Both the position numbers and the translations under genes were made by a program. Shown in pieces: positions 6,378 to 12,211 of a stretch of 12,211 bases of DNA (its first letter is position 1; every line of letters begins with the position of its first letter). The notes below the pieces were generated by a model. That model did not search any database, was not told where the DNA came from, and saw nothing but the letters and a program-made list of their open reading frames with translations. The DNA comes from Desulfurococcales archaeon (GTDB taxonomy: Archaea > Thermoproteota > Thermoprotei_A > Sulfolobales > WAQK01). The DNA is taken from the NCBI GenBank assembly GCA_027016915.1, contig JALURJ010000161.1, forward strand, positions 1-12,211, read 5' to 3'.

Positions 6378-7388
6378 CTAGCTGGGCGGAGCCTTCTCCC
6401 AGATCCTCGCCAGCTCGTCCTGTGGGGGTTCGAAATACTCCTCCAGGCGTCCGTCAGTCCTGTGGAGAACCAGTCTTGCGTCTCCACCGACCACACGCCC
6501 GGCAACCCGGTGCTCTACGCCCAGCTCCTTGAGTGCTGCCTCGGCGTCGACAAGCTTGCCGGGGGGTATGGTTGCTATGAGGGTTCCACTACTGATCAAT
6601 TTTAGAGGATCTATTCCCAGACTTCTACATATTGTCCTGGTCTCAGCCCTCAACGGTACATCTTTCTCCCAGATCTCAAGGGTTTTCCCCGAGGCCAGTG
6701 CGACTTCTACGAGGCCGCCAATGAGCCCTCCCTCTGTGGGGTCGTGGAGGGACGTTGCACCAATTCTGGCTAGGGCGAGGGCCTCGCTAACTATGCTTAC
6801 CTCTTCCGCGAACCTAGCAGCCCTCTCCAGGAGCTGGGAGTCCAGGCCGCGGGACTTCAGGAGGCTGCGGAAATCCCTGGCTAGGATGGATGTTCCCTCA
6901 AGTCCCGCGCTTTTCACTACGAGCACGAGGTCTCCTTCCCTGGCGCCTCCTGTCCTAACATACCGGTCCTTAGGGGCCTCACCCATGACTGTGACTACGA
7001 GTATCGGCCTGTCCAGCCGGGGGGCCTCCTCGGTGTGGCCGCCTATAATCGAGATGCCCAGCTCTTTGGCGGCGCGGTGTACGTCGCCCGTGATCTCGTC
7101 AAGCAGTTCCTCGCCAAATCCTTCGGGCAACAATATGGCTACCGAGGCCCAAAGTGGCTTAGCACCAGCTGTTGCCACGTCGTTGGCAGCTATGTTTATG
7201 GCGAGCCACCCGATCCCCTCCACAGCCTCGGTTATAGGGTCGGTGTGGACTACGAGCACCCTATCACCCATGTCTATGACGGCAGCGTCCTCGCCGATCC
7301 CAGGGCCCACAAGCACCCTGGGATCTTCGGAGCCCCGCCTTCTCCATACATACTTGTCGAGGAGAACTGGCGGAAGCTTGCCGGTCAA
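6378..7388 (-). CDS. HypE-like AIR-synthase (PurM) superfamily protein lacking the C-terminal cysteine
   Basis: The 336-residue protein has the two-domain PurM/HypE fold. The N-terminal domain carries GEDAAVI (32-38), HTD (48-50) and AND (68-70), which build the nucleotide and metal site. The second domain contains HDPTEGG (215-221), close to the RDPTRGG of HypE, and a SSGTL segment at 267-270. HypE dehydrates a C-terminal thiocarboxamide on its own last cysteine to make the cyanide ligand of NiFe hydrogenases. Here the tail is EKAPPS and the only cysteine is C254, so that chemistry cannot occur in the known way. No other hyp gene or hydrogenase gene is in the window. The start is TTG at 7388 with a weak GGGAT ahead; no ATG or GTG fits better. 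It lies 34 nt after the glycosyltransferase gene. The real substrate of this ATP-dependent enzyme is unknown; ThiL and SelD are more distant alternatives. Confidence 0.8.
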   Translation of the reverse strand: MTGKLPPVLLDKYVWRRRGSEDPRVLVGPGIGEDAAVIDMGDRVLVVHTDPITEAVEGIGWLAINIAANDVATAGAKPLWASVAILLPEGFGEELLDEITGDVHRAAKELGISIIGGHTEEAPRLDRPILVVTVMGEAPKDRYVRTGGAREGDLVLVVKSAGLEGTSILARDFRSLLKSRGLDSQLLERAARFAEEVSIVSEALALARIGATSLHDPTEGGLIGGLVEVALASGKTLEIWEKDVPLRAETRTICRSLGIDPLKLISSGTLIATIPPGKLVDAEAALKELGVEHRVAGRVVGGDARLVLHRTDGRLEEYFEPPQDELARIWEKAPPS

Positions 7389-7422
7389 GGCTATCCCTGG
7401 GCGTTTCAGCCTGCAGGGGGCT

Positions 7423-8520
7423 TTAACGGTTTCCTGTCTCCAAAGCCTCTACATACACTTTAGTAAGCCTAAAAGCAACGATTTTCGGATTGTGGTTAGC
7501 TGTCGCCCAGGCATGCTGCTTCTCGGCAAGCCTTCTCCTCGCCCTCCCGCTATGCATGAGTTCCTCAAGCTGGCCTGCCAACTCCTCCACACTATGTGGG
7601 AGGGGCCTAAAACCCGTGTTGCCGTAGTATGCGGGGCTCCACGTGTTGAGGACAGGTCTGCGGCAGGCCATGGCCTCCAACGCTGTGACCCCGAAAACCC
7701 TTCTCGGGGTTAGCGCGCCTATAACCAGCTTCGAGGCGCCGTATAGCCCCGGCATGTAGGTGTTGGGAACCGGTTTTACGGGTTTAAGGTGTTTTTCGAC
7801 ACCCAATTCCGCTGCAAGTTCTTTGAAGGCTTCAAGGTCTCGCCCTCTTTCCAGGTACATTACTCTGAGATCTCTGGGCCTGGAAGTCTTGGCTAGGGCT
7901 TCGAGGAATATGTGGCTGCCTTTGGCCTCGAAGTCTATGCTCGTGGGCAGGCTTATCGTAAACCCGGCGCCCCCCTTGAGATCCTCAAACTTTCCGCTTA
8001 GAACCTTGGCATTGAGGGGTGAGAACCGTTTAGTGTTTACCGGGTTGGGTAGGTACCGGATGTCTGCTCTCCGCGAGTTCCTCCGCACGATTTCGAGCAG
8101 GTTTGGCGTGGAGACCAGGACTATGCGGGCCTTCCTCAAGGCACGCCGCTTGAGGCTGGCATGTAGCCTATTCTCATACATGCTGTTGGAGTGCATGAGG
8201 CGGGCATCGGTGCCGTGCACGTGTGCAATGTAGGGGATGCCAAGCATTGATGCCGCGTAGGTATAGGTCCTCAAATAGTGGATGTGGAGTAGGTCCCAGC
8301 TACTGCGCCTAGAAAGTATCCTGCGATACATTTTAGCTGACATAAACAGCCTGTGCCTGGCCTCCACAGGCTCGACAAGCCTCCCTCTGGCAGCTTGAAG
8401 CGCCGCGGAGTCGCCTGAGATGCGTGGTTTGAGAAGCCTGCTCTCGACCCCCAGCCTGGCAAGCTCGTCCACCAACGTGTATGCAACGTTGGCCACATCG
8501 TTCACATGGAGGACCCGCAA
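7423..8520 (-). CDS. GT-B glycosyltransferase, family 4 type
   Basis: The enzyme should transfer a sugar from a nucleotide-sugar donor to a cell-surface or soluble acceptor. Counting from TTG 8520 it has 365 residues: an N-terminal Rossmann domain beginning RVLHVNDVANVAY, HVHGTD at 100-105, LPNPV at 157-161, and a C-terminal donor-binding domain with FEAKG at 197-201 and VFGVTALEAMACRRPV at about 275-290. The second Glu of the family's EX7E motif is kept (E282), but the first is an Arg (R274). No signal or membrane segment is obvious, so it is probably cytosolic or membrane-peripheral. The frame extends to 8592, which would overlap the preceding gene by 62 nt. TTG 8520 is preferred because it puts the start directly at the first beta strand, has AGGGGGT just upstream, and leaves a 10-nt gap after the ATP-grasp gene. 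Confidence 0.87.
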   Translation of the reverse strand: MRVLHVNDVANVAYTLVDELARLGVESRLLKPRISGDSAALQAARGRLVEPVEARHRLFMSAKMYRRILSRRSSWDLLHIHYLRTYTYAASMLGIPYIAHVHGTDARLMHSNSMYENRLHASLKRRALRKARIVLVSTPNLLEIVRRNSRRADIRYLPNPVNTKRFSPLNAKVLSGKFEDLKGGAGFTISLPTSIDFEAKGSHIFLEALAKTSRPRDLRVMYLERGRDLEAFKELAAELGVEKHLKPVKPVPNTYMPGLYGASKLVIGALTPRRVFGVTALEAMACRRPVLNTWSPAYYGNTGFRPLPHSVEELAGQLEELMHSGRARRRLAEKQHAWATANHNPKIVAFRLTKVYVEALETGNR

Positions 8521-8530
8521 GCCTACCCCC

Positions 8531-9667
8531 CTATGTCCTTTCCACGTTGAAGCGGGGGATATTGGGACCGCCATTAAACAGGCTCCTCCCACCAGCCCTA
8601 GCTGGGCCGCTAGTCTCCATGCGTGACGCTATAAGCATGGCCGGCTCGTTGTCGACGCCCCTAACGGTCACAACGCCGGGCGACAGGGCGTTCCTCCTGG
8701 CAGGTTTGTCGAAGGGCTCGCCTAAAGCCGCCTTCACGTAGTAGTATGGCATGTTGAGCCCAGCAACGGTGTAGACGTAGAAGGACATGTGGAACCTGCC
8801 CGCGTTGACCTCGGTTACCCTAGGCACGCCGCCCTCCTCAGAGTCCTCCTTGGCGTCGACTGTGTAGACTCCGTGGGGCTCCGGGTCGAGCGCCGCTACG
8901 GCGCGCTCAGCCGCCAGGTTCAGCGCCTGGCTGTGTATAGTGATCCCAACATTCACGTTGCCTGTAACCCCTGTTGGCGAGACGTGGCTCATCAGGTATC
9001 GGACCCTATGGTAGCCTGCACTGGTTACAAGGCTCCCCTTGTAGTATAGGCCTGTCCAGCTCAGGTTCCTCCCCCTCAGGAACTCCGAGGCTAGGAACTC
9101 GCCGTAGCCGTCCCAGTACTCCACCCAGAAGGCAGCGTGGCCCGGCCTTTGGGCCAGGAAGGAGCGGGAGCCCCCTGCTCCCCGCCGGGTTCTGAGCCAT
9201 ATTGGAGGACCATATGTGCTGAAGGCCTCATCGATGCTGCCGTCATCTTCTACAAGGACCGTGCCTGGCTGGGGTGCGCGGCCTTTGAGGCGCTGGTAGG
9301 TCAGCCACTTGTCCTGGGCAGTCTCCACAGCTCTGTGGCTAGGGAGAAAGGTTTCTGTATTGATCTCACCCCTATACTTGGAGACTGTGTAAACCTCGAT
9401 GTCGGGGGACGGAATTATAAGGTCAACGGACTCCTGCCTCACTATCCTGTTAAGCTCGTCGATGTAGTCCTCCACATGCCTCGCCTTTGGGACAAGGTAT
9501 GCCTTGGACACGTACTTCGAGCCTAGCCTTAGGTTGAACTTGTCTGAGTCTGTTCCGATGAGTCTGAACTCCCCGGAGTGGTGGAGCAGCGACCTCGCGA
9601 TGCCTTGCGCCGTATTGCCGCCAATCCCTGTTAGCAGCACGGTTTTCCTTCTAAACACTTCACGCAC
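8531..9667 (-). CDS. ATP-grasp carboxylate-amine ligase-like protein
   Basis: ATP-grasp enzymes activate a carboxylate as acyl phosphate and join it to an amine or thiol. This 378-residue protein starts with a Rossmann-like pre-ATP-grasp domain (GIGGNTAQG at 14-22, GTDSD at 38-42), as in CarB- and PylC-like members. A glycine-rich nucleotide loop is at about 159-170 (RTRRGAGGSRSF), followed by EFLRG at 195-199. The metal site is TVDAKED at 269-275 and TEVNAGRFH at 285-293, where E286 and N288 match the E-x-N pair. The start is GTG at 9667; GTG 9658 is possible. The stop is 10 nt before the glycosyltransferase start, so the two are probably co-transcribed and act on the same product. The substrate cannot be read from the sequence; an amino-acylated or peptidyl glycan or sugar nucleotide is one idea. 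Confidence 0.85.
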   Translation of the reverse strand: MREVFRRKTVLLTGIGGNTAQGIARSLLHHSGEFRLIGTDSDKFNLRLGSKYVSKAYLVPKARHVEDYIDELNRIVRQESVDLIIPSPDIEVYTVSKYRGEINTETFLPSHRAVETAQDKWLTYQRLKGRAPQPGTVLVEDDGSIDEAFSTYGPPIWLRTRRGAGGSRSFLAQRPGHAAFWVEYWDGYGEFLASEFLRGRNLSWTGLYYKGSLVTSAGYHRVRYLMSHVSPTGVTGNVNVGITIHSQALNLAAERAVAALDPEPHGVYTVDAKEDSEEGGVPRVTEVNAGRFHMSFYVYTVAGLNMPYYYVKAALGEPFDKPARRNALSPGVVTVRGVDNEPAMLIASRMETSGPARAGGRSLFNGGPNIPRFNVERT

Positions 9668-9703
9668 CTGTAGTTGTATGGGTCAGATAGGCTCAGGCCG
9701 CCG

Positions 9704-9709
9704 TATATA
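9704..9709 (-). promoter_or_regulatory. probable TATA box of the ATP-grasp/glycosyltransferase unit
   Basis: TATATA within CTATATAC on the minus strand lies in the 59-nt gap after the oxidoreductase gene, 37-42 nt before GTG 9667. A transcript would start near 9681. This suggests that the ATP-grasp, glycosyltransferase and perhaps HypE-like genes are transcribed separately from the oxidoreductase. Confidence 0.45.
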
Positions 9710-9726
9710 GGTTTTCCGACTCACCG

Positions 9727-11691
9727 TTACGTATCAGTGATTAAGGGAGCCTTCTCGACGAGTACACGGGCTGAGTTGAATGTGGAGCCTCCGCCCAGCC
9801 TCTGGGGCTCGTCAAGTATAACGGTGTTTAGAGGGTTGCCATCCAGCCCTGTGGCCAGCCTTGGCGCCCAGAGCACGCCGGGAGGAACTCTATCGGTAAC
9901 CACCGCTTTGAGAACAACCTCTCCCAGATGATTATACAGCCTTACAGGTTCCCCATCCTTTACGTGCAGCTTCTCGGCGTCCTGCGGATTAAGCCAGACT
10001 ATGGGCGGTATGGGCCCGTAGACGTCCTGGAACTGGCTGTGGGTGTACTTGGCATGGGCAGACGTTATCAGTGTGAAGCCATCAGCCTCCTCAACCTGCA
10101 CGGGTAGGGGGTTGTGTCCCTCCCTTTCGGCCAGAGTGGAGTACAGTTCTATCTTCCCGGTGGGAGTGGGGTATTCGTCGCGGGATCTGGCTGAAAGTCT
10201 CAGGGTTCTGCCTTCCAGTAGATCGTCGAAATCACCGTCTTCCAGGGCCTCGTTGAGTGCCTTTCTCAAGGCCTCCCACGGGTCCTCGAGAACCCAGGGG
10301 TCTACGGGAAGCCTTGCTGCAAGTCTCCGCATAACCCATACCTCGTCCCGCGATTCACCTAGAGGCCTTATCGCCCGCCTTGAAAGCCTAACGTAGCGAT
10401 GCGAGTACGAGACTACCACATCGGTTTTCTCAAGGTAGGTCGGCGCTGGCAGTATAAGGTCGGCGTAGTCTGTAGTTTCGTTCCAGTGTGTCTCGTGGAC
10501 CACCACGAAAACGTCTCCCCTGGCCAGCCCTCTCCTCACAGCCCTTTGGTTGGGCAGCGTGGCTGCTGGGTTTGTATTGTATATGTATATGTACTTGAAG
10601 CTCCCCTCGGCTAGAAGCCTGCCTAGGGCTACCTGGCTGACTATAAGGGGCTTGATACGGGCCATCTTCTCGCCTGTAAGGTAGGCTTTGTCCACGAGCC
10701 ATGCGGGGCTATTCGAGTAGTAGAAGCCCCTATGCATACCGGCAAGGGCAGGTATAAGGGATACCGCCCTAACGGCCTCTCCGCCTCCCAGCGACTTCTG
10801 CATCCCAAAGCCTATCAGCGTTGTACTTGGCTTGAGTTCCCCGTAGAGCCTGGCCAGCCTTCTAACCTCCCGCGCCGGGACTCCAGTTACCCTCTCAACC
10901 CTGTCCAGGCCCCACTTGGAGAGTTCTTCTACAAGGTGTTCATAGCCGTACGTGTATTTCTCCACAAACTCGCGGTCCACAAGGTCTTCATCAACCATGG
11001 CCCGCATCACTCCATAGGCCAGGGCTACGTCGGTTCCGGGTCTGGGTGCCAGCCACAGGTCACACTTCTCGGCTGTCTCGCTCCTCCTAGGATCCACCGC
11101 TACCAGCGTGGCACCCCTACCCCTGGCCTCCAGGGCCAGGGTCCACAGGTGGATGGCGGATACAGCCGCGTTGAACCCCCAGAATACTATTAGCCTCATG
11201 CCCGGCAGCTCCTCGGGCATAACGCCATAGCTGGAGCCGTAGTGGAGCCTCAGGGCCGCGTGGCCTGAAGCGCTGCAGATGGTGTGGTCCGTCCTCGTGG
11301 CGCCAATGGAGTTCCAGAGCCTGCGCGAGAAATACCAGGTGAGCAGCCCCATGTTGCCAGCATACTCTAGTACAAGCACGGCCTCGGGGCCGTGGAGCTC
11401 CAGGGTCTCCCTGAGCTTGGAGGCTGCCAGATCCAGAGCCTCCCTCCACAAAACCCTTCTAAGAGGCCCTCCCGGCTTCCCCTCCCTTAAATAGGGGTAA
11501 AGTATTCTGCGGGAACTGTGGGTCCTCCGGGGATCGGCCGCGCCTCTAGGGCATACGAACCCTCTAGTAACAGGGTTGGAGGGGTCTCCCCTAACCCTCA
11601 ACACCCTGTCGGTGTCTGGGTCTACCTCGACCCTTAGGAGGCAGGTGTCGTAGCAGTCCCTGGGGCATACGGAGCTAACTGTCATGGGCAC
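9727..11691 (-). CDS. molybdopterin-dependent 4Fe-4S oxidoreductase, DMSO-reductase family
   Basis: This is the catalytic subunit of a Mo/W-bis(pyranopterin) enzyme, 654 residues. The N-terminal iron-sulfur motif is C9, C13, C17 (VCPRDCYDTC) and C47 (FVCPRGA). HTICSASG at 136-143 lies where the metal-ligating residue sits in this superfamily, making C139 the likely Mo/W ligand. The central domains contain VAVDPRRSETA (197-207) and the family YNTNPAATLPNQ segment. The C-terminal domain holds the cofactor-binding NPQDAEKL and DGEPVRLYN stretches, as in formate dehydrogenase- and thiosulfate/polysulfide-reductase-like proteins. There is no twin-arginine signal, so it is predicted to be cytosolic. 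No ferredoxin-like or membrane-anchor partner gene is adjacent. The start is GTG 11691 or, two codons later, ATG 11685. The substrate cannot be assigned: formate, an aldehyde or a sulfur compound all remain possible. Confidence 0.93.
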   Translation of the reverse strand: MPMTVSSVCPRDCYDTCLLRVEVDPDTDRVLRVRGDPSNPVTRGFVCPRGAADPRRTHSSRRILYPYLREGKPGGPLRRVLWREALDLAASKLRETLELHGPEAVLVLEYAGNMGLLTWYFSRRLWNSIGATRTDHTICSASGHAALRLHYGSSYGVMPEELPGMRLIVFWGFNAAVSAIHLWTLALEARGRGATLVAVDPRRSETAEKCDLWLAPRPGTDVALAYGVMRAMVDEDLVDREFVEKYTYGYEHLVEELSKWGLDRVERVTGVPAREVRRLARLYGELKPSTTLIGFGMQKSLGGGEAVRAVSLIPALAGMHRGFYYSNSPAWLVDKAYLTGEKMARIKPLIVSQVALGRLLAEGSFKYIYIYNTNPAATLPNQRAVRRGLARGDVFVVVHETHWNETTDYADLILPAPTYLEKTDVVVSYSHRYVRLSRRAIRPLGESRDEVWVMRRLAARLPVDPWVLEDPWEALRKALNEALEDGDFDDLLEGRTLRLSARSRDEYPTPTGKIELYSTLAEREGHNPLPVQVEEADGFTLITSAHAKYTHSQFQDVYGPIPPIVWLNPQDAEKLHVKDGEPVRLYNHLGEVVLKAVVTDRVPPGVLWAPRLATGLDGNPLNTVILDEPQRLGGGSTFNSARVLVEKAPLITDT

Positions 11692-11696
11692 AGCCT

Positions 11697-11714
11697 ACAC
11701 CCCCTAGTGGGTGT
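11697..11714 (-). repeat. inverted repeat just before the oxidoreductase start
   Basis: On the minus strand ACACCC and GGGTGT form perfect 6-bp arms around the 6-nt loop ACTAGG, ending 5 nt before GTG 11691. The 3' arm includes the purine-rich GGGGGTG that could act as ribosome binding site, so a hairpin would hide it. Confidence 0.5.
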
Positions 11715-11750
11715 CGGACGCGGGTTCGTTCAGCATCCCCGCAGGGTCCG
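11715..11750 (-). repeat. hairpin with bulge in the oxidoreductase leader
   Basis: CGGAC pairs with GTCCG and GCGGG with CCCGC, giving 10 G+C-rich base pairs with a 3-nt bulge on one side and a 13-nt loop. It is directly adjacent to the smaller inverted repeat at 11697-11714. If the oxidoreductase transcript starts near 11765, both hairpins are in its leader. A function is not shown by the sequence. Confidence 0.45.
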
Positions 11751-11785
11751 CCTGGTATCGGGGTGTCTCCTCATCCACCCTGCGT

Positions 11786-11812
11786 GGATAATACATATAT
11801 CCAGCCCATATT
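11786..11812. promoter_or_regulatory. divergent AT-rich promoter block
   Basis: GGATA (11786-11790) and TATCC (11798-11802) flank an AT core. On the plus strand CATATAT (11794-11800) is about 38 nt before ATG 11835, and a second block, CATATTATG, at 11806-11814 would allow a leaderless start at the same ATG. On the minus strand TATTATCC could serve the oxidoreductase with a leader of about 75 nt. The rest of the 143-nt interval is G+C rich, so both genes probably use this block. Confidence 0.45.
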
Positions 11813-11834
11813 ATGCGTTAGCAGGGGCCGAGGC

Positions 11835-12188
11835 ATGAGGCTGGCAAGGGTGGAGTTCCTGAAGAAGAAGTTGGCTAAGCGGTACGGCATAATCGGGAGG
11901 GTTGCGGGGAGGTACGTTGAGGCAGGCTACAGCGTGGAACTTTCGCACCCTACTAGGAGCGGCACCATAGACGTGGTGGCTAGGAAGGCTGGAACCATAA
12001 TAGCTATAACAGTCCTACATGGCAGTGTCAAGGTTACTGCTAGCCACGTGGAGGAGGCGGCTCGGAAGGCTGAGCACCTAAACGCAAAGCCCGTGCTGGT
12101 GCTATACGGTAGGGGCCCAAAGGTCTCCCAGGAGGCTGTGGCTAAGGCTGAGGAGCTGGGAGTGGAGCTGAAAAGGGTTAGAATATGA
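11835..12188 (+). CDS. small PD-(D/E)XK-nuclease-like protein with degenerate active site
   Basis: From ATG 11835 the protein has 117 residues. An N-terminal helix rich in Lys and Arg is followed by GYSVELSHPTRSGTIDVVA (31-49), a strand IIAITVL (55-61), a helix with HVEEAARKAEHL (71-82), a strand PVLVLYG (86-92) and a final helix. This order and spacing resemble the PD-(D/E)XK fold of archaeal restriction-endonuclease-like and Holliday-resolvase-like proteins. D46 fits the first catalytic Asp. The following E-x-K is replaced by T59-V60-L61, so nuclease activity is doubtful. The frame extends upstream to 11763, but that part is unlike the rest and spans the promoter, so ATG 11835 is the start. 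It overlaps the next gene by ATGA. I cannot name a family with certainty. Confidence 0.7.
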   Translation: MRLARVEFLKKKLAKRYGIIGRVAGRYVEAGYSVELSHPTRSGTIDVVARKAGTIIAITVLHGSVKVTASHVEEAARKAEHLNAKPVLVLYGRGPKVSQEAVAKAEELGVELKRVRI

Positions 12189-12211
12189 GTGGAGGGCGGG
12201 TAAAAAGGGGG
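12185..12211 (+). CDS. 5' end of the next gene (partial)
   Basis: ATG at 12185-12187 overlaps the stop TGA of the preceding gene as ATGA, the same joint as in gatC/gatA, and stays open to the window edge as MSGGRVKRG. The purine-rich sequence ahead is weak as a ribosome site, so translational coupling is likely. Nine residues do not allow an identification. Confidence 0.45.

Noticed and set aside
7459..7473. TTTAGTAAGCCTAAA, another DtxR-box-like palindrome
   Set aside because: It lies inside the glycosyltransferase coding region near its 3' end, far from a promoter; probably chance.
6529..7713. 394-codon open frame on the plus strand antisense to the HypE-like and glycosyltransferase genes
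   Set aside because: Its product is a Ser/Pro/Ala-rich string without motifs, and the opposite strand encodes two clear families. High G+C content makes long antisense frames common.
8521..8592. N-terminal extension of the glycosyltransferase to 8592
   Set aside because: It overlaps the ATP-grasp gene by 62 nt, and the family fold starts exactly at TTG 8520, which has an AGGGGGT site.
11715..11765. Possible tRNA fragment (GGTTCG motif)
   Set aside because: The stem-loop has a 13-nt loop and no acceptor, D or anticodon arms can be drawn.
11763..11834. Extended N-terminus of the nuclease-like protein
   Set aside because: The added residues (MSPHPPCVDNTYIQP...) cross the TATA block and do not resemble the rest of the protein.

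Overview
The window looks like a piece of a hyperthermophilic crenarchaeal chromosome, most likely a Desulfurococcales-type organism; Aeropyrum is my best guess from gene content and style, not a proven assignment. The reasons are high G+C with AGG/AGA arginine codons, tightly packed genes, frequent GTG and TTG starts, TATA-type promoters about 40 nt before start codons, an archaeal-type AspRS, and GatCAB beside aspS. No rRNA, tRNA, CRISPR array, insertion sequence or origin could be seen.

Region 1 (about 1-4583, plus strand) begins with the tail of an unidentified gene, followed by a tRNA-dependent amidation operon, gatC-gatA-gatB-aspS. The genes overlap or nearly touch (ATGA at gatC/gatA, 2 nt at gatA/gatB, overlap at gatB/aspS). 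The likely job is Asn-tRNA synthesis by the indirect route: a probably non-discriminating AspRS mischarges tRNA-Asn with Asp, and GatCAB amidates it. The start of gatC is anomalous: the only well-placed ATG is out of frame with the GatC body.

Region 2 (4580-6297, minus strand) is a metal transport module: an FTR1-family iron permease followed by a CDF-family cation transporter. The permease promoter carries a palindrome, TTAGGTTTACCTAA, that resembles a DtxR/IdeR iron box and lies between the TATA element and the start. The CDF protein lacks most of the usual membrane metal ligands. Its stop codon shares the palindrome CTAG with the stop of aspS.

Region 3 (6378-11691, minus strand) runs, in transcription order, from a molybdopterin/4Fe-4S oxidoreductase to an ATP-grasp ligase, a GT-B glycosyltransferase, and a HypE-like protein without the C-terminal cysteine. 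The ATP-grasp gene has its own TATA box. The ligase-glycosyltransferase pair is close (10 nt) and suggests modification of a glycan or sugar conjugate. The oxidoreductase is preceded by a leader with two potential hairpins.

Region 4 (11763-12211, plus strand) starts divergently from the oxidoreductase at an AT-rich promoter block. It holds a small protein with a PD-(D/E)XK-like pattern whose catalytic E-x-K is replaced by T-x-L. This overlaps by ATGA with a further gene cut off by the window end.
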